Origin: Natronosalvus vescus
Lineage (GTDB): Archaea > Halobacteriota > Halobacteria > Halobacteriales > Natrialbaceae
Assembly (NCBI RefSeq): GCF_023973145.1
Contig: NZ_CP099546.1
Location: 3,038,001 to 3,102,000 of the forward strand
Length of the DNA stretch: 64,000 nt
Reading direction: 5' to 3'
Positions 16,102-25,922 of this stretch are shown in pieces. The notes below the pieces were generated by a model that had not been told where the DNA came from, made no database searches, and saw nothing but the letters and a program-made list of their open reading frames with translations. The number at the start of each line of letters is the position of its first letter. Position 1 is the first letter of the stretch. The translations under genes were made by a program, and so were the position numbers.

Positions 16102-16971
16102 ATGGCACTGGCGAGACACGGCTCCGGACTCGAGGTGACAGGTCGAGCGTATCTCTCACAGGTACACCCAGTCTTCATGTTGCCCCCGCTCGCCGCCTCG
16201 CTGTTCGGCGGGATTCTGGTCGGCTCCCTCGAGCCGGTAGTAGCCTCGGTTCACGTCCTCGCGATGTTCGCCGCGGTCTACACCGCCCACGTCAAAGACG
16301 GCTACGTCGACTTTCACGTGCGCGGGGAGGACGACGACCACCCCCTCACGGTCGCCGGCTGTCGACTCGGGCTGGTGGCGTCGACCGCGCTCTTTGTCGC
16401 GTGTTGTCTGGCCCTGTTCGCGCTCGTCGGCTGGGGTGCCGTCGCGGTGACCGTCCCGACCTGGCTGATCGCGTATCTCCACGCCCCACAGCTAGATATG
16501 CACCCCGTGACGGCGACCGCGGGGTACCCGGCAGGGATCGCCCTCAGCCTCCTCGGGGGCTACTACGTACAGGCGACGGCACTCGACGTGTTGCCGATCG
16601 GGTTCGCGCTCGTCTTTCTGACGTTGCTGTCGGGGATCAAGGTGATCGACGACGCCAAAGACTACGACTACGATCGCTCCATCGACAAGCGAACCGTCGC
16701 CGTGGTTCTCGGCCCCGCTCGAGCCACGACCGTCGCCTATGGGCTGATGGTCACCGGGCTGGCCGTCGTCGGTCTGCTCGCACTGACTGGCACCTTCCCG
16801 CTGGGGGCGCTCCTCGCGATCGTCGCCTTCGGGGTCGTCGCCCTCTTCGCGCGACGGGCACCGCCTCGGCTCGCGACCATGCTCCTTATTCGGGGCACGT
16901 ATCTGTTTTTGGCCGTACTCGTCGCTGCCGTCTGGTTCGAGCCGCTGGCGACGGTGGGCGCGATAGTGTAA
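16102..16971 (+). CDS. UbiA-family membrane prenyltransferase
   Basis: A 289-residue integral membrane protein with about eight hydrophobic helices. Both Mg-diphosphate-binding Asp motifs of UbiA enzymes are recognisable in altered form: K-D-G-Y-V-D-F-H-V-R-G-E-D-D near residue 72 and D-D-A-K-D-Y-D-Y-D-R-S-I-D-K-R-T near residue 185. The family attaches a polyprenyl chain to an aromatic or glycerol-phosphate acceptor; in haloarchaea members make menaquinone, archaeol lipids or modified carotenoids. The first motif differs from the common N-D-x-x-D form, so the substrate is open. Confidence 0.85.
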   Translation: MALARHGSGLEVTGRAYLSQVHPVFMLPPLAASLFGGILVGSLEPVVASVHVLAMFAAVYTAHVKDGYVDFHVRGEDDDHPLTVAGCRLGLVASTALFVACCLALFALVGWGAVAVTVPTWLIAYLHAPQLDMHPVTATAGYPAGIALSLLGGYYVQATALDVLPIGFALVFLTLLSGIKVIDDAKDYDYDRSIDKRTVAVVLGPARATTVAYGLMVTGLAVVGLLALTGTFPLGALLAIVAFGVVALFARRAPPRLATMLLIRGTYLFLAVLVAAVWFEPLATVGAIV

Positions 16972-16976
16972 CTGTG

Positions 16977-18362
16977 CTACAACACGGATTCTTCGACCGT
17001 CGGACTCATGCTGCCGGTGTGAGCGTAGACGCCGACGACGAGGATGAGGCCCGCGAGGAGGGCGATCCCGGCGCTGATCGCGTACATGATCGAGAAGCCG
17101 ATGGTCTCGGCCAGCGGCAGCGAGATGAGCGGGCCGAGGCCGCCGCCGACGTCCCCCAAAATGTTGTTCGTTCCCATCGCCCGCCCCATCCGCTCCTCGG
17201 CGGTGAGGTCGGCTAACAGCGCGGTGAGCGGGCCGCCGACCCCGCCCTGGCCAGCACCGATGAGGATGCAGCCGACGACGACCGAGAAAAATGATCCGGC
17301 GAGAGTGAGCACCAGAAATCCGATGCAGTTGAGCACGAGAAAAAAGACCAGAACGGGCACTCGAGCCCCGACGGAGTCGCTGAGGACGCCGCCTGAGATC
17401 GTGAAGATCGCGCCCATCAGGACGGTGATGGCCATCAGCATGCCCGAGGTGCCCTGTTCGCCGAAGACGACCGCGTAGCCGAGTATCTCCGTCGAGATCG
17501 TAAGCGATTCGACCCGCAGGTAGATCACCAGCGTCGAAAACAACACGCCGACGTACGCGAAGTAGAGCCCGAAGTTGACGAAGCCGACCGTCAGCGCGGG
17601 GACGGTCAACTCGAGATCCCAGGGTTTGACCGAGGTATCCGTCTCCTCGACGTGGGTCTCAGGCACGACGACGAAGGCAATGACGCTCGCCAGGCCGGCG
17701 AATGCTGCGGCGAGGACGAAGGCCGCGGAGTTGCCGTACAGTTCGCTGACTATTCCTCCGAGCACCAGTCCCGCGGGAAAGCCGAAGGTGATGCCTGCCC
17801 GGACGATCCCCATGCTCGTCCCACGGGAGTCGGCGTCGCTCACGTCGGCGGTAATCGTGTAGGCGGTCGCGAAGACGAGTGCGCTCCCGAGCCCCCAGAG
17901 GACGCGAGCGAGCAGGAACCAGACCTCCGGATTGGGGGATACGAGACCGACGGCCCCGCCGAGGAAGGTGTCGGGTCGCGACGCGTAGATCGCCAGCACG
18001 TAGCCGAACGTTGCGACGCCCTCGATGGCGAGGCCGACGACGAACGGCTTCCGGGTGCCGATCCGATCGACCAGGATGCCCGCGGGGGCGTTCGCGACGA
18101 GCCTCGTCCATCGGTTCGCGGCGAGAATCAGGCCGACCATCGCCGCCGAGATACCGAGCACCTCCCCAAGGTTCGGCAGGATGGGGAAGATCACGCCGCC
18201 ACCGAACCCGACGAAGAAGGTGCTCACGACGACGGCGAGCACGATCCGGCGAGGGGTGTGGTCAGGGTTCGAATCGGACACGGCGATCGGCTCGTTATTT
18301 CGTTTCGATACACTCGATTTTTCGGCGAGGGATTTGGCTCTTGTGAAGTGAGCAAACGCCAC
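16977..18362 (-). CDS. Major facilitator superfamily transporter
   Basis: A 461-residue carrier with twelve hydrophobic segments. Loop 2-3 carries G-I-L-V-D-R-I-G-T-R-K-P, the MFS motif A, and the mirror loop in the second half reads G-G-V-L-S-D-S-V-G-A-R-V-P. It resembles drug or multi-solute efflux carriers, though substrate cannot be assigned. The stop lies 5 nt from the stop of the UbiA gene, so the two are convergent. A GTG at 18281 (V-S-D-S-N-P-D-H) is an alternative, more typical start, since the first 27 residues are basic and unlike MFS N-termini. Confidence 0.88.
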   Translation of the reverse strand: MAFAHFTRAKSLAEKSSVSKRNNEPIAVSDSNPDHTPRRIVLAVVVSTFFVGFGGGVIFPILPNLGEVLGISAAMVGLILAANRWTRLVANAPAGILVDRIGTRKPFVVGLAIEGVATFGYVLAIYASRPDTFLGGAVGLVSPNPEVWFLLARVLWGLGSALVFATAYTITADVSDADSRGTSMGIVRAGITFGFPAGLVLGGIVSELYGNSAAFVLAAAFAGLASVIAFVVVPETHVEETDTSVKPWDLELTVPALTVGFVNFGLYFAYVGVLFSTLVIYLRVESLTISTEILGYAVVFGEQGTSGMLMAITVLMGAIFTISGGVLSDSVGARVPVLVFFLVLNCIGFLVLTLAGSFFSVVVGCILIGAGQGGVGGPLTALLADLTAEERMGRAMGTNNILGDVGGGLGPLISLPLAETIGFSIMYAISAGIALLAGLILVVGVYAHTGSMSPTVEESVL

Positions 18363-18479
18363 GATCAGAGAAACGGGTTCGATCCGGTTGCCTGCTCGAG
18401 GCGAGCGGGCGAATACTGCTGGCTGTTTCAGGCTCGAGAACGACCAATTGCGCGATAAGCGGAAGACGCAAATCCCGCG

Positions 18480-19685
18480 TCAAAACGTGTCGAGTTCGCC
18501 GTCGATCACACGCTTGGTGATGTCGGTGACGTTCGCCAAGCCGTCGTCGACGATGGCTTCGATCTCGTCGTGAACGTCCTCGAGGTTGACGCCCTCTTCG
18601 GTGACGACGTGGACGTCGGCGACGTGGGGTTCGTCGATCGGGCGACCAATCTGGCTCAGGAGACGAACGCGCAGGTCGCGGATCCCGTCGACCTCGCTCA
18701 CGACGGATTCGGCGATGTCGGTCGAGAGCAGGTTGTAGATCTTGCCGATGTGGTTGACGGGGTTCTTTCCGCTGGTGGCTTCCATCGACATCGACCGGTT
18801 TGGCGTGATCAGGCCGTTCGCACGGTTACCGCGACCGACTGAGCCATCGTCGCCCTGTTCGGCGGAGGTGCCGGTGACGGTGAGGTAGATCGAGCCCGAT
18901 TCGACGTCGTCGGCGGTGTTGACGTAGACCGAGACGTTGCGGTCGGTGTACTCTGTGGCGACGTCGGCTACGAATTCCCGAACGGAATCGACGGCGTCGA
19001 CGTAGCTATTCATGTCTGGGACGTGCTCGTCGATCATCGCCGCGGCGACAGTGACGTCGATCTGATCGCCTTCGCGTTTACCCATGATCTTGACGTCCGA
19101 GCCGAGGTACGGGTTCTCGGCGGCGAACTCGGTGTTCAGCCGCTGTTCGGCGTTGTAGACGATCTGCTCGGTCTCCGAGAGTGGCGCGTGACCGACGCCA
19201 AAACTGGTGTCGTTCGCCATCGGTACCTGTACTTCGTCCTCGCCGAAAACGTCCTGGAGGTCGCCGCTTCCCTCACCAAGTTTGACGTCGACGACGATAT
19301 CCTCGCCGAATGTAAGTTCCGGAATCTCGGCCTCGAGGTACTCGCGAGCGGCCGTCAGCGCGATGCGCTCGGTGGGGATCGTCTGGCCCCCGTAGTGTTT
19401 GGTCGCCCGGCCGACAATTAGGAGGTAGATGGGATCGACGACTTCGCCGCCGCCGAAGGCTGGTGCGGCTTCGCCGGCGACGAGCTGTGTCTCGTCGGTG
19501 TTGAAGTGGAGAACCTTGCCGACGCGGTCGAGGTACTCGCGTGCGAGTGCCCCCGCGACGCTCTCGGCGATGCCGTCACTGATGGAATCGGGGTGGCCGA
19601 TCCCCTTTCGTTCGACGATTTCGACCTCCTGATCCTCGACGGCTCGGCGGTCGATCGGTTCGACCCTGATGTTCCGTTCGCTCAT
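18480..19685 (-). CDS. mat: Archaeal S-adenosylmethionine synthetase
   Basis: A 401-residue archaeal-type methionine adenosyltransferase starting [20 protein letters not shown]. Family motifs are [17 protein letters not shown] near residue 28, N-T-D-E-T-Q near 64, and a glycine-rich [10 protein letters not shown] near 285. It makes AdoMet from methionine and ATP. Minus-strand TATA (CAAGTTATAG, 19711-19720) lies about 27 nt upstream of the ATG, indicating a leaderless transcript; an ATG at 19700 is therefore rejected. Confidence 0.95.
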   Translation of the reverse strand: MSERNIRVEPIDRRAVEDQEVEIVERKGIGHPDSISDGIAESVAGALAREYLDRVGKVLHFNTDETQLVAGEAAPAFGGGEVVDPIYLLIVGRATKHYGGQTIPTERIALTAAREYLEAEIPELTFGEDIVVDVKLGEGSGDLQDVFGEDEVQVPMANDTSFGVGHAPLSETEQIVYNAEQRLNTEFAAENPYLGSDVKIMGKREGDQIDVTVAAAMIDEHVPDMNSYVDAVDSVREFVADVATEYTDRNVSVYVNTADDVESGSIYLTVTGTSAEQGDDGSVGRGNRANGLITPNRSMSMEATSGKNPVNHIGKIYNLLSTDIAESVVSEVDGIRDLRVRLLSQIGRPIDEPHVADVHVVTEEGVNLEDVHDEIEAIVDDGLANVTDITKRVIDGELDTF

Positions 19686-19768
19686 TACCCGACATTTCAC
19701 TGGGGTGGTTCTATAACTTGCGAAAACGTTGGTGCGACGAAAGATAACTTGAGGTAATATTGGCGCAG

Positions 19769-20386
19769 TCAGGACTCGAGTACCAGCTCGAGATAGGACG
19801 TCCTGATCTGCTCGTCCGGGTCGAGGTCGAGGCGTTCGAGGAGTCGCTGTGCCCCCTCGCGAACCGATTCGACGTCGGCTTCGGTTTCGGCCTCGGCTTC
19901 GACCTCGAGGAACTCGCCAGCGCCGTCGACCGTATCCAAGGTGATCGTATACCCCTCGAGGGCGTATCGCTCGCGACGTTTGCGTACCGTCGCCGCCGGT
20001 TCGAATCCGAGCGTCGTCAGGGCGGCGTCCATCGCTTCGTCGTCGCCGACCGTGGTCTCGTGTTCGATTCGGGTCTTCGACTCGGCCTCGAGCAGCGGGC
20101 CCTTGTAGGTGAGTCTGCTGTCGGTGTCGCTCGCTCCGTGTGCGCCTGACTCGCCCGATGTCGGGCCGTTCGATTCCTGTGCACCCACCGTCGGTGGACT
20201 GGAGTCACGGACAGCCGACTCGCGACGAATTCGAAGTGCCTCGTCCGTCTCTGGAAACGAACGATGGGGCGCGTCGTAGTACGTATCCTCCTGGAGCAGG
20301 GTCGACTCGTGGTCGGCTCCCGCGGCCTCGAGCCGTTTCCGAACGTCGTCGAGGACGGCGGGCACCTTGAGTTCGACTTCGTACAT
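19769..20386 (-). CDS. CYTH-domain protein (class IV adenylate cyclase/CyaB-like)
   Basis: A 205-residue protein starting MYEVELKVPAVLDDVRKRLE. The E-x-E-x-K signature is present as E-V-E-L-K, followed by Q-E-D-T-Y-Y-D-A-P and A-L-R-I-R-R-E, then T-Y-K-G-P, the ring of charged residues lining the CYTH tunnel, and a C-terminal E-V-E-A-E. CYTH proteins bind triphosphorylated substrates and are cyclases or tripolyphosphatases. A polar low-complexity insert (residues 60-95) is haloarchaeal. Which activity applies is unknown. Confidence 0.85.
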   Translation of the reverse strand: MYEVELKVPAVLDDVRKRLEAAGADHESTLLQEDTYYDAPHRSFPETDEALRIRRESAVRDSSPPTVGAQESNGPTSGESGAHGASDTDSRLTYKGPLLEAESKTRIEHETTVGDDEAMDAALTTLGFEPAATVRKRRERYALEGYTITLDTVDGAGEFLEVEAEAETEADVESVREGAQRLLERLDLDPDEQIRTSYLELVLES

Positions 20387-20508
20387 GTCTCGTTGAACGA
20401 ACGGCCGCCATACGAACGTGTCGCTCCTCGATTCACCGTCTCGACGCCGATTCGCGACGCTCGACCAAAAACGTCGGTCTTAAATGCAGACAGCGGGTCG
20501 TATCACGT

Positions 20509-21495
20509 ATGACTGAGGATCAGGAGGCCGAGTCCGAAGCACCGGCCGATGACGTTGAAGCGGACGTCGAAGACACCGATGATGCAGCAAACGGGCTACA
20601 GGACGGCGATTTCGTCAAGATTGCCTACACCGCTCGCACCGTCGACGGCGATCAGCTCGTCGACACGACCGACCCCGAGGTCGCCGAAGAGGAAGGCGTC
20701 GACCAGCAGGATCGAGAGTTCGCCCCGCGAACGATCGTCCTGGGCGAGGGTCACATCTTCGGTGACGTCGAAGACGCGATTCTCGGCAAGGAAGTCGGCA
20801 CGGAAGGCGAGGTCACCATCTCAGCCGTCGACGCCTTCGGCGAGTACGACCCCGACGACGTCGAGACGATCAGCGCAGAGAAGATCGACGAGGACGACCG
20901 CTACCCTGGCGCGCACGTCCACGTCGACGGCCAGCACGGCTACGTGAGTACCATCATCGGCGGTCGTGCCCGCGTCGACTTTAACCACCCGCTGGCCGGT
21001 GAGGACGTCGAGTACACCTACGAGGTGCTCGAGGTCGTCGACGACCGTGCACAGCAGGCTGCGGGCCTGTTCGAGATGTACCTCGACGTCGAACCAGAAC
21101 TCCACATCGAGACCGACGAGGTCGAAGAGGAGGTTCCCGTCGAGTCGGATGACGATGACGACGAGGACGAAGACGCCGAACCCGAGTTCGAAACCGAAAT
21201 CGTCGAAAAGGAGACCCTCTACGTCGAGTCGACGCCACAGCTGACGATGAACCAGCAGTGGATGTTCTCCAAACAACAGATCGCCCAGGACGTCATCGAC
21301 AAGGTCGGCGTCGACCGCGTCATCGTCCAGGAGGTCATCGACGGCATGGGTGGCATGGGCATGCCCGGCATGATGGGCGGCATGGGCGGCATGGGCGGCG
21401 GCGAGGAAGCCGACCTCGAGGCCGCACTTGAGGACGCCGACGTCGACGCCGACGAGATCGTCGAGGAGCTCGAAGCCGAAGCCGACGACGAGTAA
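20509..21495 (+). CDS. FKBP-type peptidyl-prolyl isomerase (SlyD-like) with Met/Gly-rich tail
   Basis: A 328-residue protein. After an acidic start comes the FKBP domain (G-D-F-V-K-I-A-Y-T-A-R-T-V-D-G near residue 32) interrupted by the chaperone insert, then R-V-D-F-N-H-P-L-A-G and E-Y-T-Y-E-V, as in archaeal SlyD-type isomerases. A C-terminal extension includes an acidic block near residues 210-225, strands, and a repetitive G-M stretch (about residues 276-297) followed by an acidic helix. The Met-rich tail may bind soft metals, as SlyD tails do with His or Cys; this is inference. TATA (TCTTAAAT, 20478-20485) lies about 27 nt before the ATG. Confidence 0.92.
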   Translation: MTEDQEAESEAPADDVEADVEDTDDAANGLQDGDFVKIAYTARTVDGDQLVDTTDPEVAEEEGVDQQDREFAPRTIVLGEGHIFGDVEDAILGKEVGTEGEVTISAVDAFGEYDPDDVETISAEKIDEDDRYPGAHVHVDGQHGYVSTIIGGRARVDFNHPLAGEDVEYTYEVLEVVDDRAQQAAGLFEMYLDVEPELHIETDEVEEEVPVESDDDDDEDEDAEPEFETEIVEKETLYVESTPQLTMNQQWMFSKQQIAQDVIDKVGVDRVIVQEVIDGMGGMGMPGMMGGMGGMGGGEEADLEAALEDADVDADEIVEELEAEADDE

Positions 21496-21534
21496 GCACC
21501 AGTTTTCGCGTTTTACGCCGTGGTCGGAAAGAAA

Positions 21535-21618
21535 TATAGTAGCTACAGCAAGCCAGTGTACACCTGATCGCCAGACGTGTCGGCGATCAGTGTGTACATC
21601 GTTACAGTTGTTACTATA
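21535..21618. repeat. 84-bp palindromic repeat element, copy A
   Basis: The element runs from TATAGTAGCTACAGC to GTTGTTACTATA, with imperfect terminal inverted repeats of about 18 bp and an inner dyad GATCGCC, nine bases, GGCGATC. A second copy of the same length in reverse orientation lies at 58860-58943. Together they look like a non-coding mobile repeat (MITE-like) or a structured regulatory element. It follows the FKBP gene directly and could also act as its terminator. Confidence 0.75.
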
Positions 21619-21707
21619 CTCCCAACTCAGGTCACCCCCAACCAATGGCTTCGAGCCGAAGTCACACCCCTAGTAACTTGGCCAACAGTGTAATGGTAGT
21701 TCATTTC

Positions 21708-22790
21708 ATGCTTAAAGTAATGCGACAGTTTTTCCGAACACGTTCGGCCGTCGACGGTCGAACCGTTGTGATGGCACTCGGCGCTAGCTACGTCGGACTG
21801 GCGTTGCTTTTTGCCGCGTTCCCAACTGTCGACGACCTCTCTTCGGCAGCTATTGTAATCGTCGTGTTGTTTACCGCTTTTCCGGGTACAGTCCTCCTGT
21901 ACGGCGGCTATCGGTTGACTCGAGCGGACATCCATGCCGCGTTATACGAACGTATCGCCGGCTGGGTGCTCGGTTCCATCGGTCTCATGGCACTTATCCT
22001 GTTCCTTTCGCAACTGGCGAGCGAAGTCGCCGGACTCGTTCCGAACCTGCTGATTCTCACCGCCCTCGCTAGCCTTGCTGGCTTCGGGATGGGTCTCTAC
22101 GACGCTCAGGCGAGGACGCGAGCACGCGAAGCCGAACAGCGAAGTCGCGAACTCGCCTACCAGAACAATCGACTGGAGGGATTCGCTGGCGTGCTCGCAC
22201 ACGAACTCCGAAATCCGCTCGCGATCGCCAGGGGCTACCACGAGCAGTTAGATCCCCGAAACGAGGAGGCATCACGGGAGGTTGCCCTCGCCCACGACCG
22301 GATCGAGGAGATGATCGACATCCTCCTCATTATCGTCCGCGGGTCGGCCACGGACGCTGACGACGAGCCGATCGATCTCGCCGTTCTGGCCGATCAGGCG
22401 TGGAACGGGATTGACGATGGGACTGGATCGGAAACGCTCGAGGTCGCCACCAACGGCGCGATCCGGGGCGACGTCGTTCACGTCCACCACTTGCTGGTGA
22501 ATCTCTTCCAGAATAGCGTCGAACACGCCCAGGCGGACGTGACCGTCCGTATTGGGGATCTCGAGGATGGATTTTTCGTCGAGGACGACGGCCCGGGTAT
22601 CCCCGTAGAGCGACACGACGAGGTCGTCGAACCAGGCGTGACGACGAGTTCGCGCGGGACGGGGCTCGGATTGATGCTCGTCACGCAACTCGCCAGCCTG
22701 TACGACTGGGAGTGGACGCTCACCGAGAGCAGGGATGGCGGAACGCGCTTCGAGTTTACCGGTGTCGACCTCGTCGGGGACGCGAACTGA
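21708..22790 (+). CDS. Membrane-bound sensor histidine kinase
   Basis: A 360-residue kinase starting MLKVMRQFFRTRSAVDGRTV. Four hydrophobic segments (about residues 22-40, 48-70, 85-105, 110-130) precede a coiled linker. The HisKA domain carries the phospho-acceptor in A-H-E-L-R-N-P near residue 165; the ATPase domain has N-L-F-Q-N-S-V-E-H-A (N box), D-D-G-P-G-I-P (G1) and G-T-G-L-G-L-M-L-V (G2). No separate sensory domain such as PAS is present, so the signal is probably sensed in the membrane. No response regulator lies nearby. Upstream in-frame ATGs at 21645 and 21693 are possible. Confidence 0.9.
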   Translation: MLKVMRQFFRTRSAVDGRTVVMALGASYVGLALLFAAFPTVDDLSSAAIVIVVLFTAFPGTVLLYGGYRLTRADIHAALYERIAGWVLGSIGLMALILFLSQLASEVAGLVPNLLILTALASLAGFGMGLYDAQARTRAREAEQRSRELAYQNNRLEGFAGVLAHELRNPLAIARGYHEQLDPRNEEASREVALAHDRIEEMIDILLIIVRGSATDADDEPIDLAVLADQAWNGIDDGTGSETLEVATNGAIRGDVVHVHHLLVNLFQNSVEHAQADVTVRIGDLEDGFFVEDDGPGIPVERHDEVVEPGVTTSSRGTGLGLMLVTQLASLYDWEWTLTESRDGGTRFEFTGVDLVGDAN

Positions 22791-22847
22791 CACCGATCCA
22801 GTCGCTCAAGGGGGCTGTCGTCAGTACCAGAGCACGTATCGCCCACC

Positions 22848-23474
22848 TCAGGCGATATCCCGACTCGTATCGATCTCGACCTGCTCGGTCAACTGGAGCT
22901 TGATGATCTCAGTCGGCGACCCGCCGCCACGGAACTTCGGAATCGCGAGGTGGTTTTCGATCTCGGTTCCCTCGAGTGACGTTCGTAGGTCGAACACCGC
23001 ATCGGCGACGTGTTCCGTCGTGGGCCGGTTCGCGGGCGGATTCGGCCGCTTCAGACAATGGAGCACGGCGATGCTTCCCGTCTCGAGCATGTGGGATTTG
23101 AGGCCGTTGAGGAACTCGAGATAGCTGTCGGCGTCAGCCTGCTCGAGGACGTCCATCGTGTCGATGATAAGGTTCGCCCCGTCCGGCAGGGCGCTGATGA
23201 GTCGGTCGGCCTCCTCGAGCGGGTCGGCTTCGTTGACGTGGCGAACGGTGGGGCTGCCGACGCGGCTCCGGGAGGATTCGATGGCGTGGCGAACGACGTC
23301 GTCGGTGCGTTCGGTGGTCAGATAGAGCGTTCCCCGTGCGGCGGTCAGTTCGTAGAGCAGGAGTTCAGACTGGCTGGCGGGACTGGCGGTGTAGGCGACC
23401 ATACAGCCGGGTGGCAATCCACCGTCTAACTTCCGATCCAGCACGTCGATTCCCGTTTCCAGCCGACCAACCAT
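22848..23474 (-). CDS. RecA/KaiC-like ATPase-fold protein with degenerate Walker A
   Basis: A 208-residue protein starting MVGRLETGIDVLDRKLDGGL. G-I-D-V-L-D-R-K-L-D-G-G-L-P-P-G is the usual KaiC/RAD55 entry, but the P-loop that follows reads Y-T-A-S-P-A-S-Q-S-E-L-L, without G-K-[ST]. The Walker B region, N-L-I-I-D-T-M-D-V-L, remains. It probably does not hydrolyse ATP and may act in signalling or DNA-related regulation. It is one of two such proteins here, the other at 25923-26765. It lies convergent with the histidine kinase and divergent from sucC. Confidence 0.78.
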   Translation of the reverse strand: MVGRLETGIDVLDRKLDGGLPPGCMVAYTASPASQSELLLYELTAARGTLYLTTERTDDVVRHAIESSRSRVGSPTVRHVNEADPLEEADRLISALPDGANLIIDTMDVLEQADADSYLEFLNGLKSHMLETGSIAVLHCLKRPNPPANRPTTEHVADAVFDLRTSLEGTEIENHLAIPKFRGGGSPTEIIKLQLTEQVEIDTSRDIA

Positions 23475-23664
23475 GCGATTGATGTGAATTCTCACAGCGC
23501 CTGCATAACTCTTTGGCCCGGTTGCAGGGTGAGTAGGCGCTCGAGCCGTTTGAACGTGGCTGGCAGTCCACCGCTCTCGGAACCAACCGTGTCAGCCAAC
23601 ATACGAATCACGGACGCAAACTGCCATGTTTTAAGCAAGCCCGGCACTGCGTTTCAGATGCCCA

Positions 23665-24813
23665 ATGAAACTTCACGAGTATCAGGCGAAGCAGGTGTTC
23701 GCCGACGCCGGGATTCCCACGCCCGACTCGACGCTCGCGTCCGACGTCGACGGCGTGGTGGCGGCGGCCGAGGAAATCGGCTACCCTGTCGCGATCAAAG
23801 CACAGGTACAGGTCGGCGGCCGGGGGAAAGCCGGGGGGATCAAACTCGCCGACGACGAGGCAGAAGCCCGCGAGGCAGCCGACGCGATTCTCGGCATGGA
23901 TCTCAAAGGCTACCACGTTGAACAGGTACTGGTCGAGCAGGCCGTCGACTTCACCGACGAACTGTACGTCGGCGTCACGATGGATCGCGGCGCTGGCAAA
24001 CCCGTCGCGATGGTCTCGACGAAAGGCGGCGTCGACATCGAGGCCGTCGCCGAGGAAACCCCGGAAGCAATCGCTTCCGAGCACATCGACCCGGCCTTCG
24101 GCATGCACCCCTATCAGGCCCGCAAGGCCGTCTACGATGCCGGTGTCGACCGTGACCTGGCGCGTGACGTCTCGAGCGTCCTGACCACACTCTATCAGCT
24201 CTGGGACGACAGGGATGGCGCCGACGCCGAGATCAATCCGTTGATGGTCACGAGCGATAACGAGGTCATCGCGGCCGACGCCGTGATGAACATCGACGAG
24301 GACGCCCTGTTCCGCCAGCCCGAGCTCGCGGAAATGGAAGCGGACGCTGCGAGCGGCGACGCCCTCGAGCAGAAAGCCGACGAGTACGACTTCGACTACG
24401 TTCGCCTCGAGGGGAACGTCGGCATCATCGGCAACGGTGCCGGACTCGTGATGACGACGCTCGACCTGGTCGACCACTACGGTGGCGAACCCGCGAACTT
24501 CCTGGACGTCGGTGGCGGCGCAAAGGCCGCTCGAATCGCGAACGCGCTGGACATGGTGTTCTCCGACGACAACGTTGACAGCGTCGTCTTCAACATCTTC
24601 GGGGGGATCACCCGCGGCGACGAGGTCGCCAAGGGGATCAACGAGGCGCTCGGTCAGTTCGAAGAGATTCCAAAGCCGGTCGTCGTTCGCCTGGCTGGGA
24701 CGAATTGGGAGGAAGGCATGGAGATTCTGAACGAAGACCTCGTGACGGTCGAACAGACTCTCGAGGACGCAGTCCAGCGTGCTGTTTCCTACGCTGATGA
24801 GGTGAACCAATGA
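23665..24813 (+). CDS. sucC: Succinate-CoA ligase beta subunit
   Basis: A 382-residue ADP-forming ligase beta subunit starting [20 protein letters not shown]. It has the ATP-grasp fold with [18 protein letters not shown] near residue 43, E-I-N-P-L near 190, and the CoA-ligase domain with [10 protein letters not shown] near 252 and N-I-F-G-G-I-T-R near 310. It converts succinyl-CoA, ADP and Pi to succinate and ATP in the citric acid cycle. It overlaps sucD by ATGA. Confidence 0.96.
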   Translation: MKLHEYQAKQVFADAGIPTPDSTLASDVDGVVAAAEEIGYPVAIKAQVQVGGRGKAGGIKLADDEAEAREAADAILGMDLKGYHVEQVLVEQAVDFTDELYVGVTMDRGAGKPVAMVSTKGGVDIEAVAEETPEAIASEHIDPAFGMHPYQARKAVYDAGVDRDLARDVSSVLTTLYQLWDDRDGADAEINPLMVTSDNEVIAADAVMNIDEDALFRQPELAEMEADAASGDALEQKADEYDFDYVRLEGNVGIIGNGAGLVMTTLDLVDHYGGEPANFLDVGGGAKAARIANALDMVFSDDNVDSVVFNIFGGITRGDEVAKGINEALGQFEEIPKPVVVRLAGTNWEEGMEILNEDLVTVEQTLEDAVQRAVSYADEVNQ

Positions 24814-25679
24814 GCGTACTCGTCGACGACGACACCCGCGTTGTGGTACAGGGAATCACCGGCGGGGAGGGTAAGTTCCACGCCGGCCAGATGATCGAAT
24901 ACGGGACGAACGTCGTGGCCGGAGCCGTCCCGGGGAAGGGCGGCCAGGAGGTTCACGGCGTACCCGTCTACGACACGGTCAACGAGGCGGTCGAAGCGGA
25001 GAACGCCGACGCATCGGTCGTCTTCGTCCCGCCTGCGTTCGCGGGCGACGCGATGTTCGAGGCCCTCGATACGGATCTTGACCTCGTCGTGGCGATCACC
25101 GAAGGTGTCCCGACCCAGGACATGGCGCGCGTGAAGCGTCGCCTGGACGAGACCAACACCTACCTGATCGGCCCGAACTGTCCCGGCCTGATCACGCCCG
25201 GCGAGGCGAAACTCGGCATCCTCCCTGGCAACATCTTCGCCTCCGGCGAGGTCGGCCTCGTCTCTCGTTCGGGTACTCTGACCTACCAGGTTGTCGACAA
25301 TCTCACCCAGCGCGGGATCGGTCAGACCACCGCTATCGGTATCGGTGGCGACCCGATCATCGGCACGAGCTTCATCGACGCCCTCGAGCTGTTCGAGAAC
25401 GACCCGGACACGAAAGCGATCGCCATGTGTGGTGAGATCGGTGGCGAGGACGAAGAGGAGGCCGCGGCCTACATCGACGAGCACGTCGACACGCCGGTCG
25501 CAGGCTTCATCGCCGGTCGGACGGCCCCGCCAGGAAAGCGGATGGGCCACGCCGGCGCAATCGTCTCCGGTTCCGGAACCGGCACCGCGGAGAGCAAGAT
25601 CAACGCCCTCAACGACGCGGGCGTCCCCGTCGGCGACACGCCCGAGGAAGTCGCCGATCACATCGAGAGCTTCCTCTAG
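24810..25679 (+). CDS. sucD: Succinate-CoA ligase alpha subunit
   Basis: A 289-residue alpha subunit. The CoA-binding Rossmann domain begins [14 protein letters not shown]; the catalytic phospho-histidine lies in G-H-A-G-A-I-V near residue 248, and G-P-N-C-P-G marks the family. It is translationally coupled to sucC. Nothing else follows it in this direction for about 240 nt; 25680-25922 holds no gene that I can support. Confidence 0.96.
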   Translation: MSVLVDDDTRVVVQGITGGEGKFHAGQMIEYGTNVVAGAVPGKGGQEVHGVPVYDTVNEAVEAENADASVVFVPPAFAGDAMFEALDTDLDLVVAITEGVPTQDMARVKRRLDETNTYLIGPNCPGLITPGEAKLGILPGNIFASGEVGLVSRSGTLTYQVVDNLTQRGIGQTTAIGIGGDPIIGTSFIDALELFENDPDTKAIAMCGEIGGEDEEEAAAYIDEHVDTPVAGFIAGRTAPPGKRMGHAGAIVSGSGTGTAESKINALNDAGVPVGDTPEEVADHIESFL

Positions 25680-25922
25680 GGTCGCTACCTGTTTCCCCGT
25701 TCTGGTGATCGACTTTTCGTCGTGATGCTCACTGGCGAAGTGGACACTCGAGTGCCAATACTACTCTTTTTGTATCAATGGATTAGATGACCCGAATCGA
25801 GAGGGTTCAGTACGGAGACGCGCTGGTCTCGAGTCACGGGCCACCGGTGTGATCCTGCTCATCATGTCCGTTGTACACCGCCTGCCACAACACGTAAGCG
25901 AATCGCCTGCGACGCTCGCGGT

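Noticed and set aside
15879-17216. A 445-codon plus-strand frame overlapping UbiA in another frame.
   Set aside because: The UbiA frame has the family motifs and membrane helices; the competing frame is Arg-rich and repetitive.
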